Shown in pieces: positions 1 to 8,997 of a DNA stretch of 12,259 nt; position 1 is the stretch's first letter; each line of letters opens with the position of its first letter. Made by a program: the position numbers and the translations under genes. The DNA comes from Auxenochlorella pyrenoidosa. Its lineage: Eukaryota; Chlorophyta; Trebouxiophyceae; Chlorellales; Chlorellaceae. Where the stretch lies: assembly GCA_001430745.1 (NCBI GenBank), contig KQ481997.1:1021493-1033751 (forward strand), in the 5' to 3' direction. Under the pieces are notes generated by a model that was not told the origin of the DNA, searched no databases, and saw nothing but the letters and a program-made list of their open reading frames with translations.

Positions 1-49
1 CCCCAACACACACACACACACACACACACACACCACCCCTCCCTTGCAG
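1..49 (+). other. 3' end of an upstream ligase intron
   Basis: The sequence is a CA repeat followed by CCACCCCTCCCTTGCAG. This is a pyrimidine-rich tract and acceptor AG at 48-49, directly before the first visible ligase exon, which starts in phase 0 at 50. It indicates that the gene continues upstream of the window. Confidence 0.7.
7..33 (+). repeat. (CA)n microsatellite
   Basis: About 13 uninterrupted CA units lie in the intron before the first visible ligase exon. A second (CA)8 run is at 185-200 in the next intron. Confidence 0.95.
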
Positions 50-3000
50 GCGGTGCTCCAGCGCCCCGCGCCGCTGACCGTGCCGGGGGTGTTTGCTACG
101 CTGCAGCAGATGTCTCGGGAGAGGGGCCAGGGTGGGTTGACACACGCGCGCACACACAAATACACACAAGCATGTATGCATGAACACACACACACACACA
201 TGCGCGCATGTATGCATGAACACTTTGCACGTCACACATGGATTGCCAGATGCGCGCGGCTGTGACCGGGGGAGGAGCGGTGGTGCGCTGCGCGTGCTGT
301 GCACCGCTTGCTGCAGACCACCCCCGGTGCCGCGGCTGGCTGCAGGCTCTGCGGCGCGGCGCCAGCGCCTGGTCCTCTCCCTCCTGCGCGCCTGTCGGGA
401 GGCAGAGACCAAGTTCATCGTGCGGACGCTCATCCAGGCAAGCCCAGGGGGCCCAGCCTGGAATTTATCAGTATGGCCGGCACGCGTGTTGGGGTGCTGC
501 CGGAACACCGCCCATTTGGACGCTGCCTTGCCCGGCCCCAACTGCCCGCAGGCCCTGCGGGTGGGCGCCAACTGGCGCTCGGTCATCCCGGCCATCGGCA
601 GGGCCGTCCTGCTGCACAGTGAGGGCGCCAGGGCACCAAAGGTGCGGTGCTTGAGCACACACCCTCCGATTCAACAGCCAGCCAGTCGCTGCTAGCTGAC
701 CTCCACAGCCGGCAGGACTTGCCTGTTTGCGGGCGCAAGAGGGCACCTAACCTGACCCTAAACCCAGCTTCATGGTTCCAGCCTCGGCTTCCCCCCCCCC
801 CCCCCGCGCACCCACCCACTGTGCAGGCGCGCCTGGACGCCGCGGCGGCCGCAGCCACTGCCGCCTTCCACGTCTGCCCCAACCTGTCGCTCCTGGTGGA
901 GGCGCTCACGGCGCACCCACTGGAGGAGTGGCAGCGGCGCTGCTCGCTGCAGCCGGGTGCGCGGCCGGGGGGCCGGGGGGCCATACTTTACGGTCTCGCG
1001 GGGCCGTACGATGCGGTCTGGGGCATGCGCGCTTACCACAGGGCTCCAGCCGCGCCTATTTATATCCTTTCCAGCGCCTCCCCCCCTTCACCAAGCCGTG
1101 CTGGCCAAGCGTGCGGGGAGCCAACCTTTCCTTGCCTTTCCCGATAACCTGCTGCTCTGTGTGCTGCGCCTTTTGCTCGTCGCCCGGCCTCCGCCGCAGG
1201 CGTTCCCGTCGAGCCTGAGCAGGCCACACTGCGGACTGCTTCTCTCCCTTATACACGTGTATTCATGCACTTATGTATCATTGCCCCCACCCCCCACCCC
1301 CCATCCCAGGCATCCCCATCAAGCCCATGCTGGCAAAGATCTGCGAGGGCCTGCCCGACGCCATCCAGCAGCTCAGGGGCGCCCCCTTCCTGGGTGCGGA
1401 CCACGCAGTGCTGGGCCGCCTGGTCCCGCTGGAACATGCGGCCCGCCGGGGCAGCATCTGCCTGGCGCACCTGACACTCGCCTGAAGGGTGCCTGCCTGC
1501 CTGTCAGTGGTGCCTGCTGTATCACCCTTACCCTTACCCTGCCCCTGCCCCCCTCCTCCCACCAACCCACCCACACGACACCCCACCCCCCACCCACCTA
1601 CCCACCAACCAACCAACCTCCCGCTCGCCTCCAGCCGAGTACAAGTACGACGGCCTGCGCGGCCAGATCCACATGAGCCTGGATGCCGAGCAGAAGGTGT
1701 GCTGAGGGAGTGGCCACATTCGCATGCAAGATGGGCCGTTCGTGCTCATGCAACGGCCTACATCCTGCAGGCCCACACCCGCCAGCCTCCCTACCACCCA
1801 CACCGCCGCATGCGCCTGCAGCCCGAGCTGCGCCATGCAATTCACAGAGCGCCCGCCCCCCTTCTTCTCGCACTGCTGCGACGCCTGCCGCCTGCTGCTG
1901 CCTCACGCCCACGCTTTCTGCTGCATCCTGTTGGTCAACACCCCCCCCACCCACCCACCCACCCCACCCCCACCCACCCCCACCCACTCACCCCCCCCCC
2001 CCCCCCGGCCAGGTGCGCATCTTCAGCCGCAACTGCGAGGAGAAGACGAAAGAGTACCCCGATGTGGCGGCGCAGACGCTGGCAGCAGCCGCAGGTGGCT
2101 CCCTGGTTCTTCTTCTTCTTTTAGCCGCCTTTCCTCGCTTGTTTGGGATAGAAATCTGTCAAACCGAAACGGAACTTGCGACACAGACCCCTGCCCTCAC
2201 CATCTCGTGGCCGTGGCCCCTCCTGCCGCTGTCGCACGAGCATGAGGGGTCGTGCATACCCGAGCTCTTATGGGATGCCGTGACTGGCAGCAGCTCCATG
2301 CAAGTTGTCTCTCGCTGGTTGGCCAGTGCTGGCCTTGTTTCCATCGTCCTGCCGCCGGTCCCGCTGCTGCTGCTGTGCACACTCGCCCAGCGCTGCCTGC
2401 TGCCCAGCCCGAGCTAGCCCGAGCATGCACTGGTCGGTGTCATAACAGGGCGCGCTGCTGTGCATGCCGCGCTCACCCCCCGCCAGGTGGCGCCACCTCG
2501 GCCATCGTAGACGCCGAGATTGTGGCTGTGGAACGCAGCGAGGACGGCATCAGGTGCGCCCTGCCAGTTCTTCTCAGCAACCCCAATTTTTTTATCCAGC
2601 AAATAGTCGTGAACAGCTGCGGATGGGCCTGGTGGCTGGTCCCAAGCGGCCGTTCAACTAGGGGCAACGGCAGGGCCGGCTGCCCTGCGCCACCCTCCCA
2701 CTGTCCCATTCAATTATGGAGCTTGACGGTTCTACGCCGACGAGCATCCTCACTTCAGAGTGCTGATTGCCTGGTTTGGCTGCCTCGTGGACCACGCCGC
2801 CATTCAAGCCAGATGCCCGGATCGCTTGCGCACCGTGCCGCTCGGCCGCACGTCTGCAACCTCCCGCGTGCCCCAGCCCGCGGGCTGCCTGCAGGCTGCG
2901 GGCCTTCCAGGAGCTGTCCACCCGCAAGCGCACAGAGGTGGAGCAGGGCAGCATCAAAGGTGCGGCCGGGCGGCCTGGGTCCCGGCTGGCGCGCTCGTGA

Positions 3001-6000
3001 TGCGCAGCATCGGCGCCCCACTGCAGCACAGGATGGAATCGGCCACAAGGGTCTAAGTGTCCAAACTTCTGCGCGAGCCTCCAACTACCTGAAAATGCGA
3101 TCCTGCTCCCGTGCAGTGCACGTGTGCGTCTTTGCCTTTGACCTGCTGTACCGCGACGGCGCCAGCCTGGCGCACCTGCCGCTAGCGGAGCGCCGCCGCC
3201 AGCTGCGCGCCGCCTTCCCAGCCATGCAGCCCGGCTTCTTTGCCATGGCAGAGGGTGTGGAGTTTGGGGTGGCGGCAGGGGGGCCGGAGCGAGACGCGGC
3301 TGTGGGGGAAGACGATGCGGGTGCTGGTAGCACAGTTGGCAGCGTTGGCAGAGGAGCCGCCGCCGCCGCCGCCGCCGCAGCAGCAGCAGCAGAAGCAGCA
3401 GCAGCGCCCGAGGCACAGGCGGCTGAGCAGCTTGATGGCAGCACAGCGACTGCGGGGGCATTGCAGGCACCATCGGCGAGCCTGGAGGACCGCCTGCAGG
3501 AGTGCTTGCTTGAGGCATTTGCTGCCGGCGCAGGTTTGGTCTAACTCAGAGCGCCCGGAGCGCTTGGTGGCAACGCGCTGTTGTTTTGCAGTGCTGGACC
3601 ATGCCTTGTACTGCCTGCCTTCCTTGCTGCAACGCCTGCCCCAGCCTTACCTCACTGCGGTACTGGCCGCCCCTGCTGCGTTTGTATGAAGCCCAGCTGC
3701 TGCCTGTTCCACCCACGGGGATGGCGCTGCCCTGCCTGCAGAGGGGCTGATGCTCAAGTCGCTGGCGGGGCCTTACGAGCCCAGCAGGCGCTCAGACCAC
3801 TGGGTCAAGCTCAAGCGGTGAGGCCTCGTCGCCCAGGGGTCCGCCGCCGGGCAAGCGGCACACCCTGACCAGCATGCACGCAAGGCAGTTGCTGCAGCAA
3901 TCGGCGCCCCTGTGTGCAACAGCCGGGCCCCTGCAGCTTGATCTGCACGGCTCCAGCCCCTTCCCGCACCTCCGCCCCCGCCCCCCCTCTTTCCCTCCCC
4001 TGCCCCTCGATCAACTGCTCTACATCCTGCCGAATGCGCCATCCCTGGTATGCAGCGACTACTGCGAGGGTTTGCACGACACGCTGGACCTTGTAGTCAT
4101 CGGGGCATGGTGGGGCAACGGCCGCAAGAAGGGGTGAGCTGGCGCCGCAGCCTGCCCTGCGGTGGCGTCTTTTGGCCTCTGGCTGCGGGTTGGGGTGTGT
4201 GTGGTGGGGGGTGGGGGGGGTGGGGGGGGGGCTGCATGAGAGCGAGGGTGTGGTGGTGGACCGTCTGGCGGTGGGGGGTCCTGAGGGGCGCCTCTGTGCC
4301 CAGTCCTTCTCATGTGGAGGCCTGGAGGCCTCCCCTGCGCCCAACATCATGGCCCATGCGCTGGTACTGCAGGTGGTACTCCCCCTACCTGCTGGCCTGC
4401 TACGACCCCGACACCGAGGAGCTGCAGTCGGTGTGCCGCGTCATGAGCGGCTTCAGCGACCAGTTCTACCGGGACAGCCTGGAGCGGTGGGGGGGTGGGG
4501 TGGGGTGGATGGGGTGTGAGGGGGGTGGGTGGGGGAGTGGGGGGCGGGGGCTTGACTATGTTTGTGAGGTGGTGTGTGGCGCGAGCGTGTGTGCGCCCGG
4601 CCGTGCCGTGCTCGTGTGCGGGGCTGGAGATGTGGGGGTGTGGGGGGGTGTGGGGGGGGCCCGGCCGGCAGTGGCTCCATGCAGTCGCAGCACCCTCAGC
4701 GGCAAGGATGTGCTTGCAGGCCTGCGCGAACGAGCAAGCGAGCCAGGCAGGCTCTTTGTGACGTGTAGGCAGTTGCCGGCGCCAGCCAGCTCGTCGCAAC
4801 CTGCCCCCACCCACACACCTGTCTCTGGTGCAGGCTGCAAAGGACGGTCATCCCGGGCCCCAAGCCCTACTACCGCACAGGTGTGTGCACTGAATCAACA
4901 GCATGCCCACGCCGCCCCCCCCGCCCGCCTGCCTGCCTGCTGCTGCTGTACCCCTGCTGCTGAGCCGGGCCTCGCGTCCCTCCTGCCCGCCGGCGGCCCA
5001 GCGCTTTCTTGGCTTCCAACTTATGCCCCGCCATATGCAATCCTCCAACCCGCACCGCCCTTCCCCCCTCGTAATCCACCGGCAGACGAGCGGCCCAGCG
5101 TGTGGTTTGATGCGCGAGAGGTGTGGGAGATCCGCGGCGCCGACCTCACCCTCTCGCCTGTGAGCCAAGGGCAGCCCCCTCCCATGGCAGGGGGATGCGG
5201 ACAGCCCCCATCCAAACTGCTGCCTGCTTACCCCTTGCCAAGGTGCTGCCCAGTCCCTGGGCTGGCTGCCCGGCCGAGCAGGCGCCGGAACAGGGCATGC
5301 AGTGCAGCCCCCCTGCCATGCGCACCCTGCCAAGGGGCACGCAGCGGATTGCATGCTCACATCTGCACCGCTCCCCGGCGCCGCCCGAGCCAGGTGCACA
5401 AGGCGGCGGTGGGGCGGGTGCACGAGGGGCGCGGCATCGGCCTGCGCTTCCCTCGCTTCCTGCGCATCCGGTGAGCCAGCTGGGGAGGGCGGGGGAACGG
5501 GGGCAGGGGCCCGTTGGCTGCGCTGCCGCTGAAGCAGGGCTGCCGCAGCGCAGCGCAGCGCAGAGGCGCGCACCTGGTGGGGGGCCGGCTGTGTGGGACT
5601 CCTACCCCCACTCCCAACCCACCGGGCACCCCTGCAGGGAGGACAAGGCGGTGGAGGATGCAACGACGGCGGAGCAGGTGGCACAGATGTTTCACGCCCA
5701 GGTGAGGGTGTGAGCCGACCAACCCGGCTGGCGGCGTGCATGGCCGTTCGCCCGCCCGCCCGCCGGCTGGCCTGCTGCTGCACCCGGGTGTCGATGGCAG
5801 AGGAGCTTGCTGGCTGCCGTGGCTTCGGCAGCCTTCACGCCACCCGCTCCCCTGCTCCGCCTCTCTGTGTGCGCTACAGACCCGCAAGGCAGACACGGCC
5901 GGGCAGCGCCTGGCAGCCAAGCAGCAGCCTCTGGGGCGGCCAGCGCAGCGCCCGCGCCAGGATGACGGCGGCGCCGGTCAGACAGAGGAGCAGGCAGCAA

Positions 6001-6140
6001 CTGATACTGCGGCTGGGTTGCCAGTGCGTGGCGGCGGTTATGCAAGCGACGGCGACGATAGTGCCTCTGGCAGCGAGGACGATGGGCCGGGAGGGCAGGA
6101 CCGTCGCCGACGGGCCAGCGCACTTGATCTGGGCTTGTGA
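50..6140 (+). CDS. LIG6: ATP-dependent DNA ligase, plant DNA ligase 6-like (5' partial, 18 exons)
   Basis: Seals nicks in duplex DNA through a lysyl-AMP intermediate, in the nucleus. Exons: 50-131, 346-437, 552-641, 827-956, 1310-1393, 1635-1696, 2013-2094, 2487-2553, 2895-2959, 3117-3533, 3742-3817, 4056-4133, 4373-4486, 4834-4880, 5086-5159, 5394-5470, 5638-5701, 5880-6140. Phases join without a stop to give 653 visible residues. The DNA-binding domain remnant covers about residues 1-130. Motif I is EYKYDGLRGQIH with catalytic K163 (codon 1643-1645). RIFSRN is at 182-187, motif III is IVDAE with E218, motif IIIa is FAFDLLY near 257-263, motif IV is EGLMLKSL at 391-398, motif V is HWVKLKR at 410-416, and LRFPRF is at 537-542. 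GAWWGNGRKKG, WYSPYLLAC, SVCRVMSGFSD, YYRT and MFHAQTRK match plant LIG6 from memory better than LIG1. The N-terminus, where LIG6 carries a metallo-beta-lactamase/beta-CASP domain, lies outside the window. The last exon encodes a disordered acidic tail ending in RRRR...LDLGL. Family is certain; the LIG6 subtype is an inference. Confidence 0.85.
170..223 (+). repeat. 18-bp direct repeat in ligase intron
   Basis: GCATGTATGCATGAACAC occurs at 170-187 and again identically at 206-223, separated by a CA run. It sits inside the intron 132-345, so it is non-coding and probably arose by simple-repeat slippage or local duplication. Confidence 0.9.
438..551 (+). other. GC-AG intron of the ligase gene
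   Basis: The exon ends RTLIQ and the intron starts CAG|GCAAGC, a typical GC-type donor with good U1 complementarity. The acceptor is CCCGCAG. Splicing here is phase 0 and joins RTLIQ to ALRVG, which follows the family pattern (basic-S-L ... LRIG). The next GT donor in the same phase would add about 11 residues (ASPGGPAWNLS) in a conserved stretch, so the GC donor is preferred. Confidence 0.75.
791..805 (+). repeat. poly-C tract upstream of a 3' splice site
   Basis: A run of 15 C lies about 20 bases before the acceptor GTGCAG at 821-826. It serves as a C-rich rather than T-rich polypyrimidine tract. Confidence 0.85.
1541..1622 (+). repeat. C-rich (CCCA/CCAA) low-complexity tract in intron
   Basis: Degenerate CCCA and CCAA repeats fill the 3' part of the ligase intron 1394-1634, just before the exon that carries the catalytic lysine. 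It is compatible with a polypyrimidine tract; no coding signal is seen. Confidence 0.8.
1941..2006 (+). repeat. CCCA repeat plus poly-C tract in intron
   Basis: An imperfect (CCCA)n array ends in a run of 16 C at 1991-2006, directly before the acceptor CCGGCCAG of the exon at 2013. It is the polypyrimidine tract of the intron 1697-2012. The complementary strand is strongly G-rich. Confidence 0.9.
3356..3406 (+). repeat. (GCC)7(GCA)5 in-frame trinucleotide repeat, poly-alanine
   Basis: Seven GCC codons, five GCA codons, one GAA and four further alanine codons encode A12-E-A4. The repeat is inside the 417-base ligase exon 3117-3533 and is translated in frame. It lies between adenylation motifs IIIa and IV. 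Confidence 0.95.
4188..4231 (+). repeat. G-rich tract in ligase intron (potential G-quadruplex)
   Basis: Several runs of 4-10 G are separated by single T or TGTG spacers in the intron 4134-4372, on the sense strand. The pre-mRNA would therefore carry the G runs. Quadruplex folding is an inference from composition. Confidence 0.7.
4487..4551 (+). repeat. G-rich tract starting at a 5' splice site
   Basis: The ligase intron 4487-4833 begins GGAGCG|GTGGGG and continues with more than ten G runs of 3-6 bases in units like GGGGT. A second G-rich patch is at 4632-4659 in the same intron. It lies on the sense strand and begins at the donor itself. Confidence 0.75.
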
Positions 6141-6428
6141 ATACACTGCAAGTTTTCTCCCGCTGTTATCCAACTCTTTGTGACGAGATTGGTTGTAAAT
6201 TGAACGTACTTGGAGGGCCGCGCAAAGCACATGTGGGGATCCGGGCGCGCTGTCGGCAGCGGCCAGCCGCTTCCAGCGCTGCGCTGGCGGCAGGGGCATG
6301 AATTCAAGTTGCGCATTTGATTGCCCGATCAGCGGCATCCTCGCTTTCTCAGCCGCTGCGTTTCGATATTGAGCCTGCAGACCCTCTTGGCGACAATTGA
6401 GCTTGGCTAGCCGCGTCCGGCAGCCGCC
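6141..6428 (+). promoter_or_regulatory. Intergenic region: ligase 3' UTR and upstream region of the MIF-like gene
   Basis: These 288 bases between the ligase stop and the MIF start hold no coding signal. The first part includes the TGTAA poly(A) signal. The remainder is somewhat lower in GC than the coding regions and presumably holds the promoter and 5' UTR of the MIF-like gene. No clear TATA box was found. Confidence 0.5.
6194..6198 (+). terminator. TGTAA polyadenylation signal of the ligase gene
   Basis: TGTAA, the usual green-algal poly(A) signal, occurs 54 bases past the ligase stop codon in TTGTAAATTG. Its position fits a short 3' UTR. Confidence 0.6.
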
Positions 6429-8035
6429 ATGCCTACCTTCAACCTGCAGACAAATGGTGCGTTCCTGAGATCGCTTCGGAGCGATCGGCGGAGCACATGC
6501 AGGGTCAGCGCGGCAGCGCCGGCGGTGGCGCCTTGTTCTGGCAGCCCAGCCCTGCTGCTGCTGCCCTGCACCTTCCTGGCGAACTGCAAACTCTCATCGC
6601 TGTTGCATGGGCTGCAGATGGCTGCCAGCTTGCCATCGGGCAGACCCCACTTTGTTGCGCCCTCCCCTGCCCGCAGTGCCCGGCGACCGTGTGTCGTCCT
6701 CCCAGCTGGCAGCTGACCTGTCAAAAGCGGTGTCCAAGGCAACGGGCAAGCCAGAAGCAGTGAGCACAGGGTTTGAGGGAGCAGAAGGGTCGCTGATTGT
6801 GTAGTACGACAGCCCGAAGGCGAGGCCTGTGCACATTCCCTGCACGCGGCAGCGGGGCGCTGCACTGGAGCGCTTGCCGCCATGCGCCGTGGGCTGCACG
6901 GTGGCTCCCTGCCCATCGGCAGGCCAGGCGCACCAGTCTCGCGGCTGGGCCGAGCAGCCGGGCGCCCCAGGCTGGACACCTAGCAGCAGTCCCCTGCTGC
7001 ATGCGCGTGCGCACATGCTGACCGCATCCCCCTGGCATGGCCTGCTCAGCTGTGCGCCCCCTCCTGCCTCTGTAACGTGCAGTATGTGATGGTGAGCGTC
7101 ACGACCGACAAGCCCATGATGTTTGGCGGCACTGAGGAGCCATGCGCGTTCGGGGAGCTCATTTCTATCGGTGAGGCCGCCCGCCTGTGTTGCGAGCTCT
7201 GCTGCGTTTGGGATCTGGTGTGATTACCACATGGAGTGCACTGGCAAATCTGCATGCACCCGTCAGCAGGCGTGCCTTCACTCTGCCCCCAGCTCCCCGG
7301 CGCGCCCGCTCCTGGGATCGGCTGGCCCGGACGAAGGGATGCGCCTGTCGGCGTCCGCCTGTGTACGCTGTCTTCGCACCAGGCCGCATGCATTCTTTGC
7401 GCTTTCCACATCGGTGCTGGCAAGCCGCCCTGCCTTCCCTGCCGCAGGGGCGATCGGCGGCGACAAGAACAAGGCGGTGGGTGGCTCGGCCGATGGGCTC
7501 AGGGGCCTGCTGCTGCCCTCGCCGCGCGCTTCTGCTGATGCGCTGCGCAGCGGGCCGCATGCTGCAGAGCCAAGTGGTGAGCGCCCCCCCCCCCCCCCCC
7601 CCCTCCCCGCATGCCGCGCTGGCCCCTGCAGATCAGCGCGGCGCTTGCAGAGGTGTTGCAGCGGCACCTGGGCGTGCCCGCCAGCCGCCTGTACATCAAG
7701 TTGTGAGTGTCTCAAAAGCCGGGCTTCCTTGTTTGACTGGCCGCCACAGCAGGGCCGGGTTCCAACCCACCCTGCCAGCCTTGCCGCTGCCACCCCGTCA
7801 GGGTGCCGCGTGGGCGAGGGCGCAGCGGGACTGCTTGCCTTGAGACCGGCTGCATGCTGTTGAGCCGCACTTCAGGGGCTGCGGCTGTGCTTGGGGGGAC
7901 GCGGGAGTGCCAAAGCATGGGCATGGCAAAGCCTGTGCCCGCCCCGTCACCGACACCGACCCTCTGCCTGCCTGCCCCCCCTGCAGCTACGATGTTGCGC
8001 GCACCGACTTTGGCTGGAATGGCAGCACCTTCTGA
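6429..8035 (+). CDS. MIF / D-dopachrome tautomerase family protein (complete, 6 exons)
   Basis: Exons 6429-6456, 6677-6759, 7083-7170, 7448-7476, 7632-7702 and 7987-8035 join to 115 residues, the standard MIF monomer length. The start context GCCGCCATGCC is good and gives MPTFNLQTN, so Pro2 becomes the N-terminal catalytic base after Met removal. Family landmarks in order: ATGKP (K34), MFGGTEEPC (51-58), SIGAIGG (65-71), LYIKF (96-100), YDV and GWNGSTF (109-115). C58 is present but the second Cys of the animal CxxC is Gly61. The Asn two residues after the active-site Tyr (Y97) is Lys99. The protein should form the family trimer with keto-enol tautomerase capacity; the physiological substrate in algae is unknown. 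No N-terminal targeting signal is seen. Exons 1 and 4 are tiny (28 and 29 bases). All introns are GT-AG. Confidence 0.92.
6469..6486 (+). repeat. Perfect 7-bp hairpin just inside MIF intron 1
   Basis: GATCGCT-TCGG-AGCGATC is a perfect inverted repeat with a 4-base loop, starting 12 bases after the donor GT at 6457-6458. In the pre-mRNA it would fold next to the 5' splice site. Any role in splicing is speculative. Confidence 0.7.
7584..7603 (+). repeat. 20-base poly-C run in MIF intron 4
   Basis: An uninterrupted run of 20 C, followed by CCTCCCCGC-like sequence, lies about 30 bases before the acceptor at 7630-7631. It acts as a C-rich polypyrimidine tract and is prone to length slippage or assembly error. 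Confidence 0.9.
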
Positions 8036-8997
8036 TCCCAGCCGCGCGAGGCAGGGGGGTTATTGGAACGGTGCCAGGGCTGGCAGGGCACCCTCGGTGG
8101 CAACCACCGTGATGCAGGTGGCAACCACAGCAGCCCGATGTGCCGGCGCCAGCCTGCCTGCGTCCCTGAGGGCTCTCCCACCCACCCTGGCTCCCTCCCT
8201 GCCCTCGCCGGCGCCATGTGCACCCTGCTGCTAGCTCTCTCGCCGTACTGAACTTCCCTTCCATCGTGGTGAGCACCTGATAAGCATTGCCAGGCGTTGA
8301 GAGCAGGATGGTCGATGCTCGCACAGCTTGTGCAGGCTGCCGTCAATGCTCGAAGCTGCATGCGCTGCAGTTCAGCGTGGGCTGGAGCGCAGGGCAGCCA
8401 CCATGTGCGCGCACCTGCCTGCGCTTGTGCACACCAGGCACCCACACTCTGCAGCCAGATGGGCTCTGAATGGCAAGCCTCGCCACTTGTACCTGGGGCA
8501 CATCAGCTGATGCTGGCATGGGTGCGGGCGAGGCCATGGCAGGGATACTGGAGGTGGCGTAAGTACAGCTTAGCGTTCACGGAAGATCAATGCTGTGATC
8601 AGACACACCTGATAGCGATCGAATCTGCGCCTTGCTGCTCTGCTACAAACTCCGCCGCTTGCACGAAGCGGTATGCGAAGTCGAGGCAACGCCCTGCTCT
8701 GTTTGGCCTTCACCCTTGGCCTTTTAGAAGCTTATTTCGTACGCGGTAAGCGGGTTGCAGCCTCAAAGTCTCTGTTGTGGCCGCTCGCTCTCGCCGCGCC
8801 TCCAACCCGTTCCTCTTTATGCCCGCGACCGCAGCCGAGACCAAGGTAGACCATATCAAGCTGAATCAGGAGGGAAACCTGCAGAACCTCGGCCCTCCAT
8901 GATGACTTGTGGGTGGCCCGCAGAGCGGCGGTCCTGGCGGCGGCGCAGCATCCAGGCGCTCACAGCCAGCACACCCTCGCATCCTCCCTTGATGCAG
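8036..8997 (+). other. Region without a confident gene between MIF-like and Cys-rich genes
   Basis: These 962 bases should contain the MIF 3' UTR, the promoter of the Cys-rich gene and probably its first exon(s). No TGTAA poly(A) signal was found. GC falls to about one half in sampled lines at 8581-8640 and 8701-8760, against roughly two thirds in the neighbourhood, which fits a promoter. Splice-like signals include donors GGC|GTAAGT near 8560 and GTG|GTGAGC near 8270, and acceptors GGGTTGCAG at 8760 and GATGCAG at 8997. No signal-peptide exon could be assigned. Confidence 0.5.
8762..8902 (+). other. Unassigned short reading frame, possible exon or 5' leader
   Basis: Forty-six sense codons run to a TGA at 8900-8902, opening right after a possible acceptor at 8759-8760. 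An ATG at 8819 starts a 27-codon ORF, MPATAAETKVDHIK... A donor-like AAG|GTAGAC follows 8845. Joined in phase 0 to 8998, MPATAAETK would be a first exon of the Cys-rich gene, though without a signal peptide. It could equally be a 5' UTR ORF or chance. Not recognised as any known family. Confidence 0.2.

Noticed and set aside
1525..1540. CCCTTA tandem units resembling telomere repeat
   Set aside because: Only about 2.5 copies, and the unit CCCTTA is not CCCTAA or CCCTAAA. It is intronic low-complexity sequence. The single CCCTAAA near 756-763 is also an isolated copy.
2658..3518. Long minus-strand open frame (286 codons)
   Set aside because: It overlaps the well-supported ligase exons on the other strand, and its composition (Pro/Ala/Arg rich, poly-Leu from the GCC/GCA repeat) is what a GC-rich antisense shadow gives.
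4050..5474. Long plus-strand open frame (474 codons) covering several ligase exons
   Set aside because: It reads through introns including the poly-G tracts. Only its segments at the exons in frame match the ligase; the rest is translated intron.
4848..5783. Long minus-strand open frame (311 codons)
   Set aside because: Antisense of ligase exons and introns in a high-GC region with few stops; no recognisable domain.
8217..8252. MCTLLLALSPY as a signal-peptide exon for the Cys-rich gene
   Set aside because: It is hydrophobic but ends at a stop after 11 codons. The only GT before the stop gives phase 2, whereas the downstream exon at 8998 needs phase 0.
8819..8902. Possible SUMO-like N-terminus (similar to HINLK-type start)
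   Set aside because: The resemblance is limited to a few residues and the frame stops after 27 codons; no beta-grasp sequence follows in any frame.
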